A DNA stretch of 57,003 bases, from the NCBI GenBank assembly GCA_009733575.1, contig ML769729.1, positions 11,455 through 68,457 on the forward strand. The letters are read 5' to 3'. The position numbers were made by a program, and so were the translations under genes. Every line of letters starts with the position of its first letter. The stretch's first letter is position 1. This DNA is from Gymnopus androsaceus JB14 (taxonomy: Eukaryota; Basidiomycota; Agaricomycetes; Agaricales; Omphalotaceae). Below, one piece after another: positions 46,401-55,602 of this stretch. The notes beneath the pieces are model-generated. The model saw nothing but the letters and a program-made list of their open reading frames with translations, did no database searches and was not told the origin of the DNA.

Positions 46401-47353
46401 TTTGTGTCAACTAGGAGCTGATGACATACTTAGAAATACATTTGTGCGTACTGCTAATACCCAGTTATGTATTCATCTGCTTCTGAGTACCGGTGAGTAC
46501 CGGTGAATCTTATTAGATTTTTCAAGAGATCGACTGATACTCATTAATGTTCAGTTATGTCACAGGCACTTATGGTACTTAGGCAAGAGTCGGCCTTAGA
46601 CTCGAGCCACTCGAGCCATTGTAGTATTGCTATTACTATTGGTAGTAGTAGTAGTGTGTGAACTTTGCCAAAATCTTGCTGCAACTTCGATATTGCAGCA
46701 AGATTTTGGCAAAGTTCTCACGGCCTTCCCAAGACTTTTGGCTTCGAAAGGACCAATAGTGCCTTAGAAGAACTCAGAAGTACACTTTTAAGTAGTCTGA
46801 AGTACTCAGAAGTACTCAGAAGTACACTTTTAAGTAGTTAAAAGTACTCAGAAGTACTCAGCAGTACACTTTTAAGTAGTTAGAAGTACTCAGAAGTACT
46901 CAGAAGTACACTTGTAAGTAGTTAGAAGCAGGACTAACCACCGGTAAACTCAAGTAGTACTGAGAGATCTGTCAAAACTAATCACACAGAGTGAACACCA
47001 AGTACACAAGAGAAGTAATAATCATGCTTATGTACACACACAAAGTACAAAATATGTGCGAAAAGTATGTCCATCAAGCAGAAACAGCCAATTTTGACCA
47101 AGGTGTACATTAAATGATGAAAAATGCTTTCATACTTGCAGATAATGGCGTTAATCGCGATGTTGGTGCTACGCTGGTTGCGCTCTTGTGGATGGAGAGA
47201 TACGGAGGTGAGGAGGTATTGGATATGAGGGAGAAAGCGATAGAGTGGGTGAACGGGGTGGTTGGACAGGAACGAGCGGATGTGATTAAAAAGTGGATAT
47301 TGGGTATGTTGGGTGTCGGGACAGTAGTTCCTCAAAGTTCAATCGACATATAA
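43471..47353 (+). CDS. VIT and von Willebrand A domain protein
   Basis: Exons 43471-43813, 43865-44582 and 44632-about 45737 are firm; two more exons probably follow (about 45770-46320 and 47142-47353). The VIT domain is residues 1-150 (GTKIEGTVKEKWAAKCKYDQ, VTVGNILPSETVTINLQY). The vWA domain starts near 285 with a full MIDAS: DRSAS (about 291), YSGT after intron 2, and LLTDG. A middle region with acidic and Pro-rich linkers (PPPRPNPTLPPPP) follows. The C-terminal helical domain (IARLQQWHGGFL, then after the last intron DVGATLVALLWMERYGG) is the usual tail of fungal VIT/vWA proteins. A stop at 45737 is avoided only by splicing at GA|GTGAAT. The family resembles inter-alpha-trypsin and vault-PARP modules; the role in fungi is unknown. 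Confidence 0.8.
45777..45808. repeat. AAGAAC-type hexanucleotide microsatellite
   Basis: About five copies of the hexamer ACAAGA in the Gln/Glu-rich linker of the VIT/vWA gene. Length changes here would be in-frame if this exon is translated. Confidence 0.7.
46660..46717. repeat. Perfect 25 bp hairpin in the last VIT/vWA intron
   Basis: The arms 46660-46684 and 46693-46717 are exact inverted copies (GAACTTTGCCAAAATCTTGC in the left arm), with an 8 nt loop CTTCGATA. Weaker inverted words lie further out (ACTATTGGT near 46634, ACCAATAGT near 46762), which suggests the tip of a larger foldback element. Confidence 0.9.
46780..46926. repeat. 42 bp tandem repeat, about 3.5 copies
   Basis: The units start at 46780, 46822, 46864 and 46906. 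Each begins GTACACTTTTAAGTAGT and continues with two AGAAGTACTC-type decamers. Only a few substitutions separate the units. It lies inside the last intron of the VIT/vWA gene. Confidence 0.9.
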
Positions 47354-47663
47354 CTTGCATTTTATTCTTTGTTTTGTTTAATCCAAATATAATATTTAGA
47401 GTGGTTTTATCTTTCTAACTTTTGTCAGCGAAAAACAAAACTAATACTAGTGCAATTTCCGTTATATGGCTAAGCTATAGGAGTGACTTCGCGATCTGTC
47501 ACTGTCACTGTCACTGTCCCTCCCTTGTGTAACAATGTGTAACGTGACATTTTTCTTTCTTTCTTTCGTTATCTCCACTTCTCAGCAATATCTTCGGTTT
47601 GGGGTACGCTTTACACATTTTACAATATCGAAGTGCTTATAGATCTCATAAATATTCTAGAAA
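47354..47663. other. Intergenic with a CTGTCA microsatellite
   Basis: CTGTCA is repeated about four times at 47495-47518. TTTCTTTCTTTC follows near 47557. This is the presumed promoter of the F-box gene at 47664. Confidence 0.55.
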
Positions 47664-49328
47664 ATGTCGACCACGAGCTTATGCTTGCAGTGTAGAAAGC
47701 CTGCCTTGAATATGCGTGTAAACGTAGATTCGTCAGAGTTATACACAAAGTTACGCTCAGAATCCGGACCCTCTGCAGTTCAACCACAGGATATCGAAAA
47801 CATGATCCTTCTTTGCGACAGAGATTATGAGGATTACGAGCTGGAGGTGGCTCGTCTGGAGTCTCAGATCTGGTACATCAGGGAGCAGCAGAAGCGATTG
47901 GAGGACCACAAAAAGAAATTGGGGTCCTTGCGTTCACCTATTCGGAAACTTCCTAATGAAACTCTGCAGTCCATCTTTGACTACGCCTGCGACTGGAACC
48001 TTCTTCAGGAATTTCCATGGTTTCTGGAATCCGACCCGCCAACCATCATTTCGTCCTCACCCATGGCCTATCTTCCAGCCTCGTCGATTAGCGCCACTTG
48101 TAGTCGATGGCGCTCGGTAGGTATATCAACTCCGAGCTTGTGGTCTCGACTAAAGCTAGAAATTATATCGTGCGCGACGCCGAAGGTTTCCAATGCATTC
48201 ACCGATGCACTTGAGCTCTACTTGGGACGCTCCAAGGAATATCCTTTAATGATCAACTTGCAGGTATCAGATGACTCGGATCGTACTCTTCTGTACCCCG
48301 ATATTCCTGCTTGGATCCTTCTTTTACGCCATTCCCAGCGCTGGAAGGTTTTCCAGCACATTGGCGAATGGATACTCGAGGCAAATAATGTGCATGAAAT
48401 CGTCGAATTCAGTCTTCTCGAAGAAATCAGGATGGAACAAACCAATCTTGACGAAGACGAGATGTTCTATTTCGGAGACGCTCCAAAGCTGCGAGACCTC
48501 GACATTTTTGATCCAGAGAGACTGGATGTCGAAAGGCTAGGCGAACATTCTTGGCGTCAAATCACTCATCTCAATGTTCCAGCTATGCATTGGCCACTCG
48601 AAGAAATTATGAATTTTTCTCCTAATCTCACTTCCCTTACCTTATGGGAGTCATACGGCAATCCCACTATCTCGTTGGCACTTCCCCGCACTTACAACCG
48701 ACTTAGCTCCCTCAGATTGAAAGTCTTTGACTCTACGGCTGACACGAGTCTAACAGAACACATTCTTTCTTCATTTACATTTCCATCCTTGCTTGAACTA
48801 CATGTAGAAGCCGTAGGCACCCCATACACCCAAGTGTGGCCTAGACGGGTGTTTAGTGCATTTATGGCTCGATCTTCATGTAGCATCACGAAGATCTCCT
48901 TCCAGCATATCCCTATTTCTCATTCAGATCTCAATTCTGTTCTCTACCTTCTCCCTTGCCTCCATGACTTTTCTATAAACAACCACGGAGTTCTCGGCAG
49001 CGAGACCATCACATCGAGCTTTATTTCAAGCTTGCATAGCTCTGGTCGGAGCGAGTTGACCGGATCTAGCTCGCCCCTTGTTCCAAGATTGCGTTACCTT
49101 TCGTTGGAATTCGAGGGCGCTGATTTTGATGATGCAGCATTCATTAGCACCGTCGCGTCGCGTTGGCTGCCCGATCCGGATTACGCAGTGAGAGTTGGTG
49201 TAGATTGCTTGCGCTCTGTGGTTTTAAAGTTTCTGTCACGCGAAGTAGATGAAACGGTCTATAAACCCCTGCGGAACCTGGATAGGATGGGGTTGATGTT
49301 GGTGCTTACTGACACGAATAGAAGTTGA
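47664..49328 (+). CDS. F-box protein, subfamily A (intact copy)
   Basis: The product is a single-exon 554-residue protein. The N-terminus has the family CxxC leader (SLCLQCRKPALNMRVNVDSS) followed by ELYTKLRSE. A coiled coil spans about 55-92 (DYELEVARLESQIWYIREQQ), the F-box about 93-155 (PIRKLPNETLQSIFDYACD, ISATCSRWRSVGIS), and leucine-rich sequence follows to the C-terminus (LRYLSLEFEGADFDDAAF, DCLRSVVLKF). It is full length and unbroken, so it is the best reference for the pseudogene at 14850 and the tail at 49336. It is predicted to select substrates for an SCF ubiquitin ligase; the CxxC leader function is unknown. Confidence 0.9.
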   Translation: MSTTSLCLQCRKPALNMRVNVDSSELYTKLRSESGPSAVQPQDIENMILLCDRDYEDYELEVARLESQIWYIREQQKRLEDHKKKLGSLRSPIRKLPNETLQSIFDYACDWNLLQEFPWFLESDPPTIISSSPMAYLPASSISATCSRWRSVGISTPSLWSRLKLEIISCATPKVSNAFTDALELYLGRSKEYPLMINLQVSDDSDRTLLYPDIPAWILLLRHSQRWKVFQHIGEWILEANNVHEIVEFSLLEEIRMEQTNLDEDEMFYFGDAPKLRDLDIFDPERLDVERLGEHSWRQITHLNVPAMHWPLEEIMNFSPNLTSLTLWESYGNPTISLALPRTYNRLSSLRLKVFDSTADTSLTEHILSSFTFPSLLELHVEAVGTPYTQVWPRRVFSAFMARSSCSITKISFQHIPISHSDLNSVLYLLPCLHDFSINNHGVLGSETITSSFISSLHSSGRSELTGSSSPLVPRLRYLSLEFEGADFDDAAFISTVASRWLPDPDYAVRVGVDCLRSVVLKFLSREVDETVYKPLRNLDRMGLMLVLTDTNRS

Positions 49329-49335
49329 AGAGTTC

Positions 49336-49520
49336 AGTCTTGGGAAGTTTGACGATGGCGCTCTCATCGGTACAATTTCTTATAGTGGTTGCCTCATCCC
49401 CGAGTACGCTAGAGATGATCGGAATAGATTGCTTGCGATTTGTCGCGGTTGTATTTTACAACAGAGGTAGACGAAGAGGTTTACAAGCCCTATAGTATTT
49501 AGATGCAATGAGTTTAAGAG
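49336..49520 (+). pseudogene. C-terminal tail of another subfamily A F-box gene
   Basis: Just after the intact F-box gene, broken frames read IGIDCLRFVAVVF and, after an extra base, VDEEVYKPYS. These match the C-terminal GVDCLRSVVLKF and VDETVYKPLRN of the gene at 47664-49328. The rest of the copy is missing. This looks like the remnant of a tandem duplication. Confidence 0.7.
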
Positions 49521-49624
49521 CGACCGTTAAGGGAATGGGTGATTCGATTCGAGGATAGAGTAGTGACAGTGCTTCTACAGTTCAATCATATACTCTTGTT
49601 TTGTAACAACTTTGATTTTTTGAT

Positions 49625-52116
49625 TCAAATATCATTTGACTCGTCAGCGTTGAGAATAAGTGTGACATAAAATCTAATCAACTCTAACAGAGAATCTGCG
49701 CTCAATGCTAACCATTAATGAAATGCATTTCAGTAATTGGAAAGAGTATACAGTATCAGTCAACATACATTCATTTACGGTATGATGGCCTGTTCTTGTA
49801 TTTTGGTGCTTGTATCGAAAGATATGGTCTGACAATGGCCAATAGTACCTTGTATCTAGGAAGAAATGTCAGCGTCATTTGTGGTTCAAGTTGTGTCTCG
49901 AACACTAGTACTCACCACCATTTCCCCGAGGTATACCTGGACCTACGAGAATATTATCGCCCTGTAGATCACGGTGCGCGTTGTATGTAGCTTTGATAGT
50001 TCCAGACACTAATTGATACGGAGCTGAGATATCTCCTCTAGTTGGCGTGACTGGAGCAGGCTCCAGCCCAATGAAAGAGGTTAGTTTCAAGCTTCCTGCG
50101 ACCTGATCGGGTTCCGGTGTTGAAAGCAGTTCTCCAAAGGCAGAAAACGTCAAGCCAAACTCTTGAGCAAGCGGCAAGAGGAGATCTGCATCCTGTTTCA
50201 TTGTAGCATTTCTCGAGCTACAATTTCAATTCAGTCAACGACAAATATCATGAAAACACATGTCGACTAACCTTGTAGAGGCAATACGATGATTAACGAT
50301 AGCCCATGCTTGTTCAGGTAGAGCATTCGATTTTACACCTCCGTGTATCATATCGACTGCTTGAGTGGTCCCAACTAGACTTTTGAACGCTTTATTCTGA
50401 AGGAGAATGTTCTCAGCACCTCGTAGTGATTCATCAGAGTGCACGGAGCGTTGAATTGCATCACGAAGAGCAGGAGGTAGCGTTGTACCGTATTCAGCGA
50501 AGCACTGGAAGAGTTGGTAGGCTGGTGTTGATCGATCCTAGTGAAAACGGAAGGCTTAAAATTCAGAGGAGAGAATACGAAGGCATGACAGCATACAATA
50601 TGAGCTTCAAATGGATGGTTCTCGAGATGTACCACAAGTGCAGAAAGAATACCAATGCTCTGTAGATTGTGCGTTATGTTTCCATTCAGTTTTCGTCCGG
50701 AAAGAATGCTACACTTACTGTATGGTCGGGAGGGATACTTGAATGACCTCCGGGCGCAGCTACAGATATCTCAACATTCATGGAACCCTTTTCAGCGACA
50801 CCAGGTGTGGCGAAAACGGTGCCATATTGTTCAGAAAAAACTCCTGTAATTATCAAGGTCAAGAAGGCAGGAAGAGTAACGAAGATCTTACTGTTACATA
50901 CCACCCTCGTCAATGATGAAAGCAAAAGACTTTTCACCATATCGGTCTAGTATTGTCGCTGCAAGTTCTCGTGCGCCCTACGCATAGTTTGTCTCATAAC
51001 AAAGCGTTAGACTAAGGTTACTTACATGATGTCCCCCAGCCTCTTCGTCAAATCCAAATGCAGCGACAAAGGTACGAGTTGGCTTGAAGCCTTGCTGTAA
51101 AAGTATCTCGATTGCACCTCTGTAGTCAACTCAAGTAAGCCTCCATTGAGCGTGTGAAGGCCACTTGCATAGTGCCAATTAATGCGCCTTTATCATCACT
51201 TGAACCTCGACCCCAGATTAATTTCCCTACCATTACCATCAGTCCATTTTGGTCTATTGGATTTTGAATGAATAAGGGGAGCATGTACCGTCAAAATGAC
51301 CAGAGTAAGGAGGATAAGCCCATTCTGAAATGGTGTCGGGGTTGACAGGGACAATGTCTACATCGCGAAACTAGTTCAATGTACGAAAAAATAAATCAAA
51401 TGACTAACACACCGAAATGAGCCATGAGCAATCCGGGTTTCAAAGACGCGTCGGACCCATCCCAAGTATAAAGCAGACCATACTTGTTGACTTTTTCGAG
51501 CTTGAGGACGGTATGTCTAGCAGTAGAATAGTATCGCAATCCAGGCCTGCAAACCGACAATACTACTCACACAAGCGGGAAGGTTTTCTCCAGATAATCG
51601 TGGAAGAGCAGGCGATTTTCCCAGCGGGGATCCTCATCCACTGGTCCCATATCATCGTACATCTCAGTCCTATTTGGATTGAAGTTCAAAATTAAAACCA
51701 TTTGACAAGAACTGAACGTACTCGACCTGTACTGCTCCAGATAGCCAATCAATTGCGGTAGCCTTGAAACCCTCCGACGAGCTAATTTCCTTTCCGATAG
51801 AGGTCCATAGATCGGAGTGGGTATGTGGAATAAGCACACTGGCTTGCGGGCAAACGTTGAGGTCAAGAGCTAGGGCTGTTGGATTTGAGATTGCGGAGAC
51901 TTTGAGGTGACTTTCGATGCTGTAGGTAATACTGTTGGTGAACAAAACCACCGGGACCAGTATCAAAGCAGCCAGCACGAGAGCGCATGTCCTGAACCTC
52001 AAAAAGCGCGTCAGGATTGACTGATGAGGCGAAGGCCTGGGATCAGGTCCTGAGAAGGTGCTAGGACGAATAGATTTTTTTTCGGGAGCTCGAGATGGGC
52101 CATTGTTGGAAATCAT
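49625..52116 (-). CDS. CPS1: M20 family Gly-Xaa carboxypeptidase (vacuolar CPS1-like)
   Basis: About a dozen exons on the minus strand. I start at the Met at 52116 (MISNNGPSRAPEKK); an upstream in-frame Met exists at 52227. A single membrane anchor (TCALVLAALILVPVVLF) follows a basic N-terminus, as in yeast Cps1. Metal-site motifs are present: LLMAHFDIVPV joined across an intron near 51370-51420, GRGSSDDKGALIG, AFGFDEEAGG with the catalytic Glu pair, and HTVNE near the end. The dimerisation lid includes GGHSSIPPDHT. The last exon, 49625-49707, encodes SADSLLELIRFYVTLILNADE. The enzyme would release C-terminal residues from peptides in the vacuole for nitrogen recycling. No break is seen. Confidence 0.87.
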
Positions 52117-52947
52117 GAAGGAGAGGAAGTGAAAGGGTGGAGTTGAAAGGCTGTTCACAGTTTTCATTGACGAGTCGAATTCAACCCTGGCTGCCCATAG
52201 TTTGAGCATGAATGAGCGCGTATACAAATTTGACAGTTAATACTCCATTGCCCCCGCTGATTAGCCTTAAACTTTTCAATATTCATGGTGTCGTGGTATC
52301 CCGCTTCTACTCGGTTGCAATAAGGCATACGCACGCTGTTATGTATTGACCCAGATGAGATTCCTAGAATACATGACACACGGGAAAGTTACAAAAATCT
52401 GCTCGGCAGATTCGTCGATCAATAGATAACTTTTTAAACCTTGTATTGATACGATTGAAACACTGTGTAAAACTTATCATTTCATTTCTCTTGACATTCA
52501 GTTTGAAAACCAGTGATTCGGACAGTGTTTCGTTAACAAAAAAAGGATATCTGATTAGTTGTTTTTTAGAATAAGCGGATTGAGCAATGAATTTTTTTGC
52601 TTCAATACTACATTTACTTCAACAGAAACTATATATTTTAGTAGTACCAAACAGGCCTTTGAAAGGAAGAGTTTCATCGGGTTAGAAATGACAATTGAAA
52701 TATCATATATCGGTATGCTTTTTAACTAGAGAAATAAGTATGGTGAAATAGAAACTTTCAACATGAATGAAGGGCCACGATCGCGTCAAGGGGGTGCACG
52801 CGGTTGCGTTTAAGGTGTACGTGGTCGCGTTTAGGGTGAATTCAGTCGCTTCTAGCGTGGTGGATCGTACATGTTTCGTGAGGGCGGGCATTGGATTGGA
52901 AAGTTCAACATGAAAAAAGGCTGAGCGTCTCAGGATTACTTGGCGAT
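52117..52947. other. Intergenic
   Basis: AT-rich DNA. Near 52795-52850 the word GCGTTTAGGGTG recurs two to three times with changes, a degenerate short tandem. No gene is recognised. Confidence 0.4.
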
Positions 52948-53452
52948 TCAAAGGAGGAGTACAAATATCGAGTGCTCTACACAATTTGCTCCTAGCTCAC
53001 TGGCGTACGCCAGGGACGTGAAAGTGACTTCAGTCTCCTTGAGAATTTCCACCTGAGCTATTACCGGTAAACAAAAACTAGACATACATGCGGTTGAGCA
53101 CGCACCTTGGATCATTAATCTAGAACCATACTGTGAATGGTGAGTTCAAGATCCTCCAAGGCGACACATAACTTGAATGATTGAATGATACGAAAATAGA
53201 CAGAATAATGGCAGAACTCACGTCGATAAGAGCATTCTCGACCTCTTTTACTAGCTGCGAGTAAGCTTCCACCATAATTTTCGCATCGAATATAGGGTTA
53301 TCATCGAGTGGCATCCACTCGTCTAGAATCGAAGCATGTAGCTAGCGCATCGATTGAGTGAAAGGAGGGATTGCCTGAAAAAGTTGCGCACCTTTTCAAC
53401 GGTCATTTTGAATGCTGATAGTTTTTGGCGAAGTTGGTTGAGCTTGTCTTCC
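52948..53452 (-). CDS. Candidate small coiled-coil protein, four exons
   Basis: The start MEDKLNQLRQKLSAFKMTVEK is followed by a spliced frame through three short introns: LHASILDEWMPLDDNPIFDA, KIMVEAYSQLVKEVENALID, YGSRLMIQ and AQVEILKETEVTFTSLAYAS, ending at 52948. The result is a mainly helical protein of about 105 residues. GT-AG sites and phases agree at each junction. The family is not recognised; such small helical proteins are often subunits of larger complexes, which is speculation here. Confidence 0.45.
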
Positions 53453-53559
53453 ATGATTTCAAGTAGAGATGGAGAGTAAGAAGAGAAGAAGAGAGAAAAA
53501 AATCCCCACGCGCACAAGCGCGCGAACTGAGCGTTAAACGCCCACTATCTTCGTTGGCC

Positions 53560-54100
53560 ATCTTCGCCTCCTCTCCCTTTCCCATTCTTGCTCCTTCGCC
53601 CACCGAGTCCGAGCCATGCGAGGAATCCAATACCGCTTCTGCTTCTTCGTCCACTGGACCAGCTGGCAGCGCTCTTCTCGTCTAGGAAAGATGTTGGAGT
53701 GTTGTGTATTGCGTACGTGGTTCCATTTTATTGTTTTTACTCTGCTAATCTTCTTCCAGATCTCCTCACTATCTCGCTCACGAGATTCGAAGAATCCATC
53801 CTCCATTCCTACGCCAGCACCAGCGTGGACTCGAATAATTCCAATTCGAATTCACTTGGTACACCAAAATCTCGCCTGCACACGTCTCATCCAAACAGGT
53901 CAATACGCAGGTCAATACGCAGATTGCCAAGAGGCCGGGAAACGGAGAGAAGAGTGGACGGGCATTGTCAGGGCTTGATGAATTGGACAAGCTCACAAAG
54001 GACTACTAACCGTGAAGAAAAAGAGCGTGATGGTTTTTAAAGGTGTTCTTGACGTGACTGACGTTGTCGCCACTGATCAAGGTGGTGCAGGTGCGTAAAA
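53560..54100 (+). pseudogene. Unrecognised broken coding region
   Basis: Coding-like pieces lie in different frames: ILAPSPTESEPCEESNTASA near 53585, LLTISLTRFEESILHSYAST after an intron near 53760, QIAKRPGNGEKSGRALSGLD near 53920, and VMVFKGVLDVTDVVATDQGG near 54030. At least two frame changes are needed without splice sites to explain them. It could be a decayed gene divergent from the small gene at 52948-53452. The family is unknown. Confidence 0.35.
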
Positions 54101-54218
54101 CCTTCACTAGTCTGCATACTAGAATCTCATGAAGCGAATGGCAGACTTTCATCTGTATCTGGAGAAACCTCCTCAGGACCAAAGTGAACAACGGTCTGGT
54201 CAACCACCATTCCGATCC

Positions 54219-55298
54219 TTATCCGTGGTCCATCCACCATCTCCAGTCGCGTGGTGGTGCACCGTTCGTAGCAGTACTAGGCGTATGCGGATGCCCATTT
54301 CCGTTCGCAGCCGCATTCGGTGCATACCCATCTGAAGGTCCTCGACTATGATTGGCAGGCCCTGCAGATGCGCTGAAACCACCACCTCCTCGTCCTCCAC
54401 GCAAGCCGCTGATTAGGATTGGTCATGATGTGGACTGATTTATTTGATGCCACAACCGTTGTCGGCGCTGTAGCTGAAGCTGGTGCTGGACGAACCAGCG
54501 AAAGGCTGATGCGGCTGCGAACCAAACCGAGATTTGAACTCGGATTCACCTGTGTCCTTGGTTTCGTCGACTTGACGAATTGTGGATCGCTTAGGTTCAA
54601 ACACGAGTTGAACTCTACCGCGAGTCCACGATACTGGGAGCATCTATCTCCCAACGTCGTCCCACTCATGAACGGCACATCCCATACAACATCCATATTC
54701 TTCTCGTTCAACCCCAACACTACCCCTTTCGCCGCCAATGGCACCGCTCCCGAATCCATCACCATTGTCATCCTATCCCCCAAAGAAAACCTTTGTCCTT
54801 GTAGCCTATACATTGCATGCGAAGGTTTAAGCACCGCTTGCCTGGGTATTCCCTTCACTATCGCCTTCTTGATCGCACTAGTCGATGATTTGGACGCAGT
54901 CAACGAGTCTGCGAGTTTTTCGATTTCGGATACGGTGTCTTTGGAGAGGGAGACGGGTTTGAAATCCCTTTGGACTTTAACCAGGATTTGATTTCTTTGA
55001 CCCGGAGGTCGGGGTTTGGGCCAGAGAGGACGTCAGAGGCTCGTAACACGCCTGGGGGAATGACTGAATAGCGTTAAGGAGGAGAGAACGGAAAGCACAC
55101 ACCATCCCCACCCGCATCTAGACACATAAAGATCTCCAGGAACGCATTCAAATACTCCCTAATCAACTCTATCGCCTTATCACTATACTCCCAATTTTGC
55201 CTTGCTCCTCCTCCCCTAATCCCGTCGTTCCCCGCTAGTCGATCTTCAATGTATACGCAAACAACTAGAGAATTAGAGTGATTGGACGCAAAGCCCAA
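54219..55298 (-). pseudogene. XRN1: 5'-truncated XRN1 (5'-3' exoribonuclease) pseudogene
   Basis: On the minus strand, VYIEDRLAGN and WEYSDKAIELIREYLNAF splice through an intron of about 45 nt to GVLRASDVLSGPNPDLRVKE near 55030. Then the frame breaks at KSWLK, where a few bases seem lost, and resumes as FKPVSLSKDTV, KAIVKGIPRQAVLKPSHAMY, RLQGQRFSLGDRMTMV, GVVLGLN, VVWDVPFMSGTTLGDRCSQY and FNSCLNLSDPQF. These are the C-terminal (SH3-like) parts of XRN1, the main cytoplasmic mRNA-decay nuclease. The N-terminal nuclease domain is absent. A Gly-rich tail (GGRGGGGFSASAG) reads in another frame. The truncation and frameshift make this a fragment, so an intact XRN1 should exist elsewhere. Confidence 0.8.
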
Positions 55299-55602
55299 TT
55301 ATTCTGCAAGTTGAAAGCGTTGGAAACTTTGGTGAAATGTCTAATAAGTACTGAAGGACGGTAGAGCACGTATGTGTTCCCATCTACCAGGGATGATAAG
55401 GTTTTTTGTGAAAGTGTGAGTGGTACTAATTTTGAGAACGGACCTTGACTTGACACGGTCTGTGTCAGGTAATGAGCTGAGCCACTGAGATGGCAACAAG
55501 CTCCAGCCTTTTTATCCTAGTTTAACGTCGTCGCGGACGCCTCACGAATGGTCATTGGACAACTCACGTTTTGGTGTTGAAAATCTTTATTTATAATTAC
55601 AT
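55299..55602. other. Junction between the XRN1 fragment and the transposase gene
   Basis: A minus frame at 55265-55456 (MSSQGPFSKLVPLTLSQKT) is open but not recognised as XRN1. It may be unrelated DNA at the truncation point. Confidence 0.35.

Noticed and set aside
54530..54560. tRNA-like word GATTTGAACTCGGATT
   Set aside because: It resembles a complemented T-loop, but no acceptor stem or anticodon arm pairs around it, and it lies in XRN1-derived sequence.
54419..54991. 190-codon plus frame opposite the XRN1 fragment
   Set aside because: The minus strand carries clear XRN1 motifs here, so the plus frame is a shadow despite its length.
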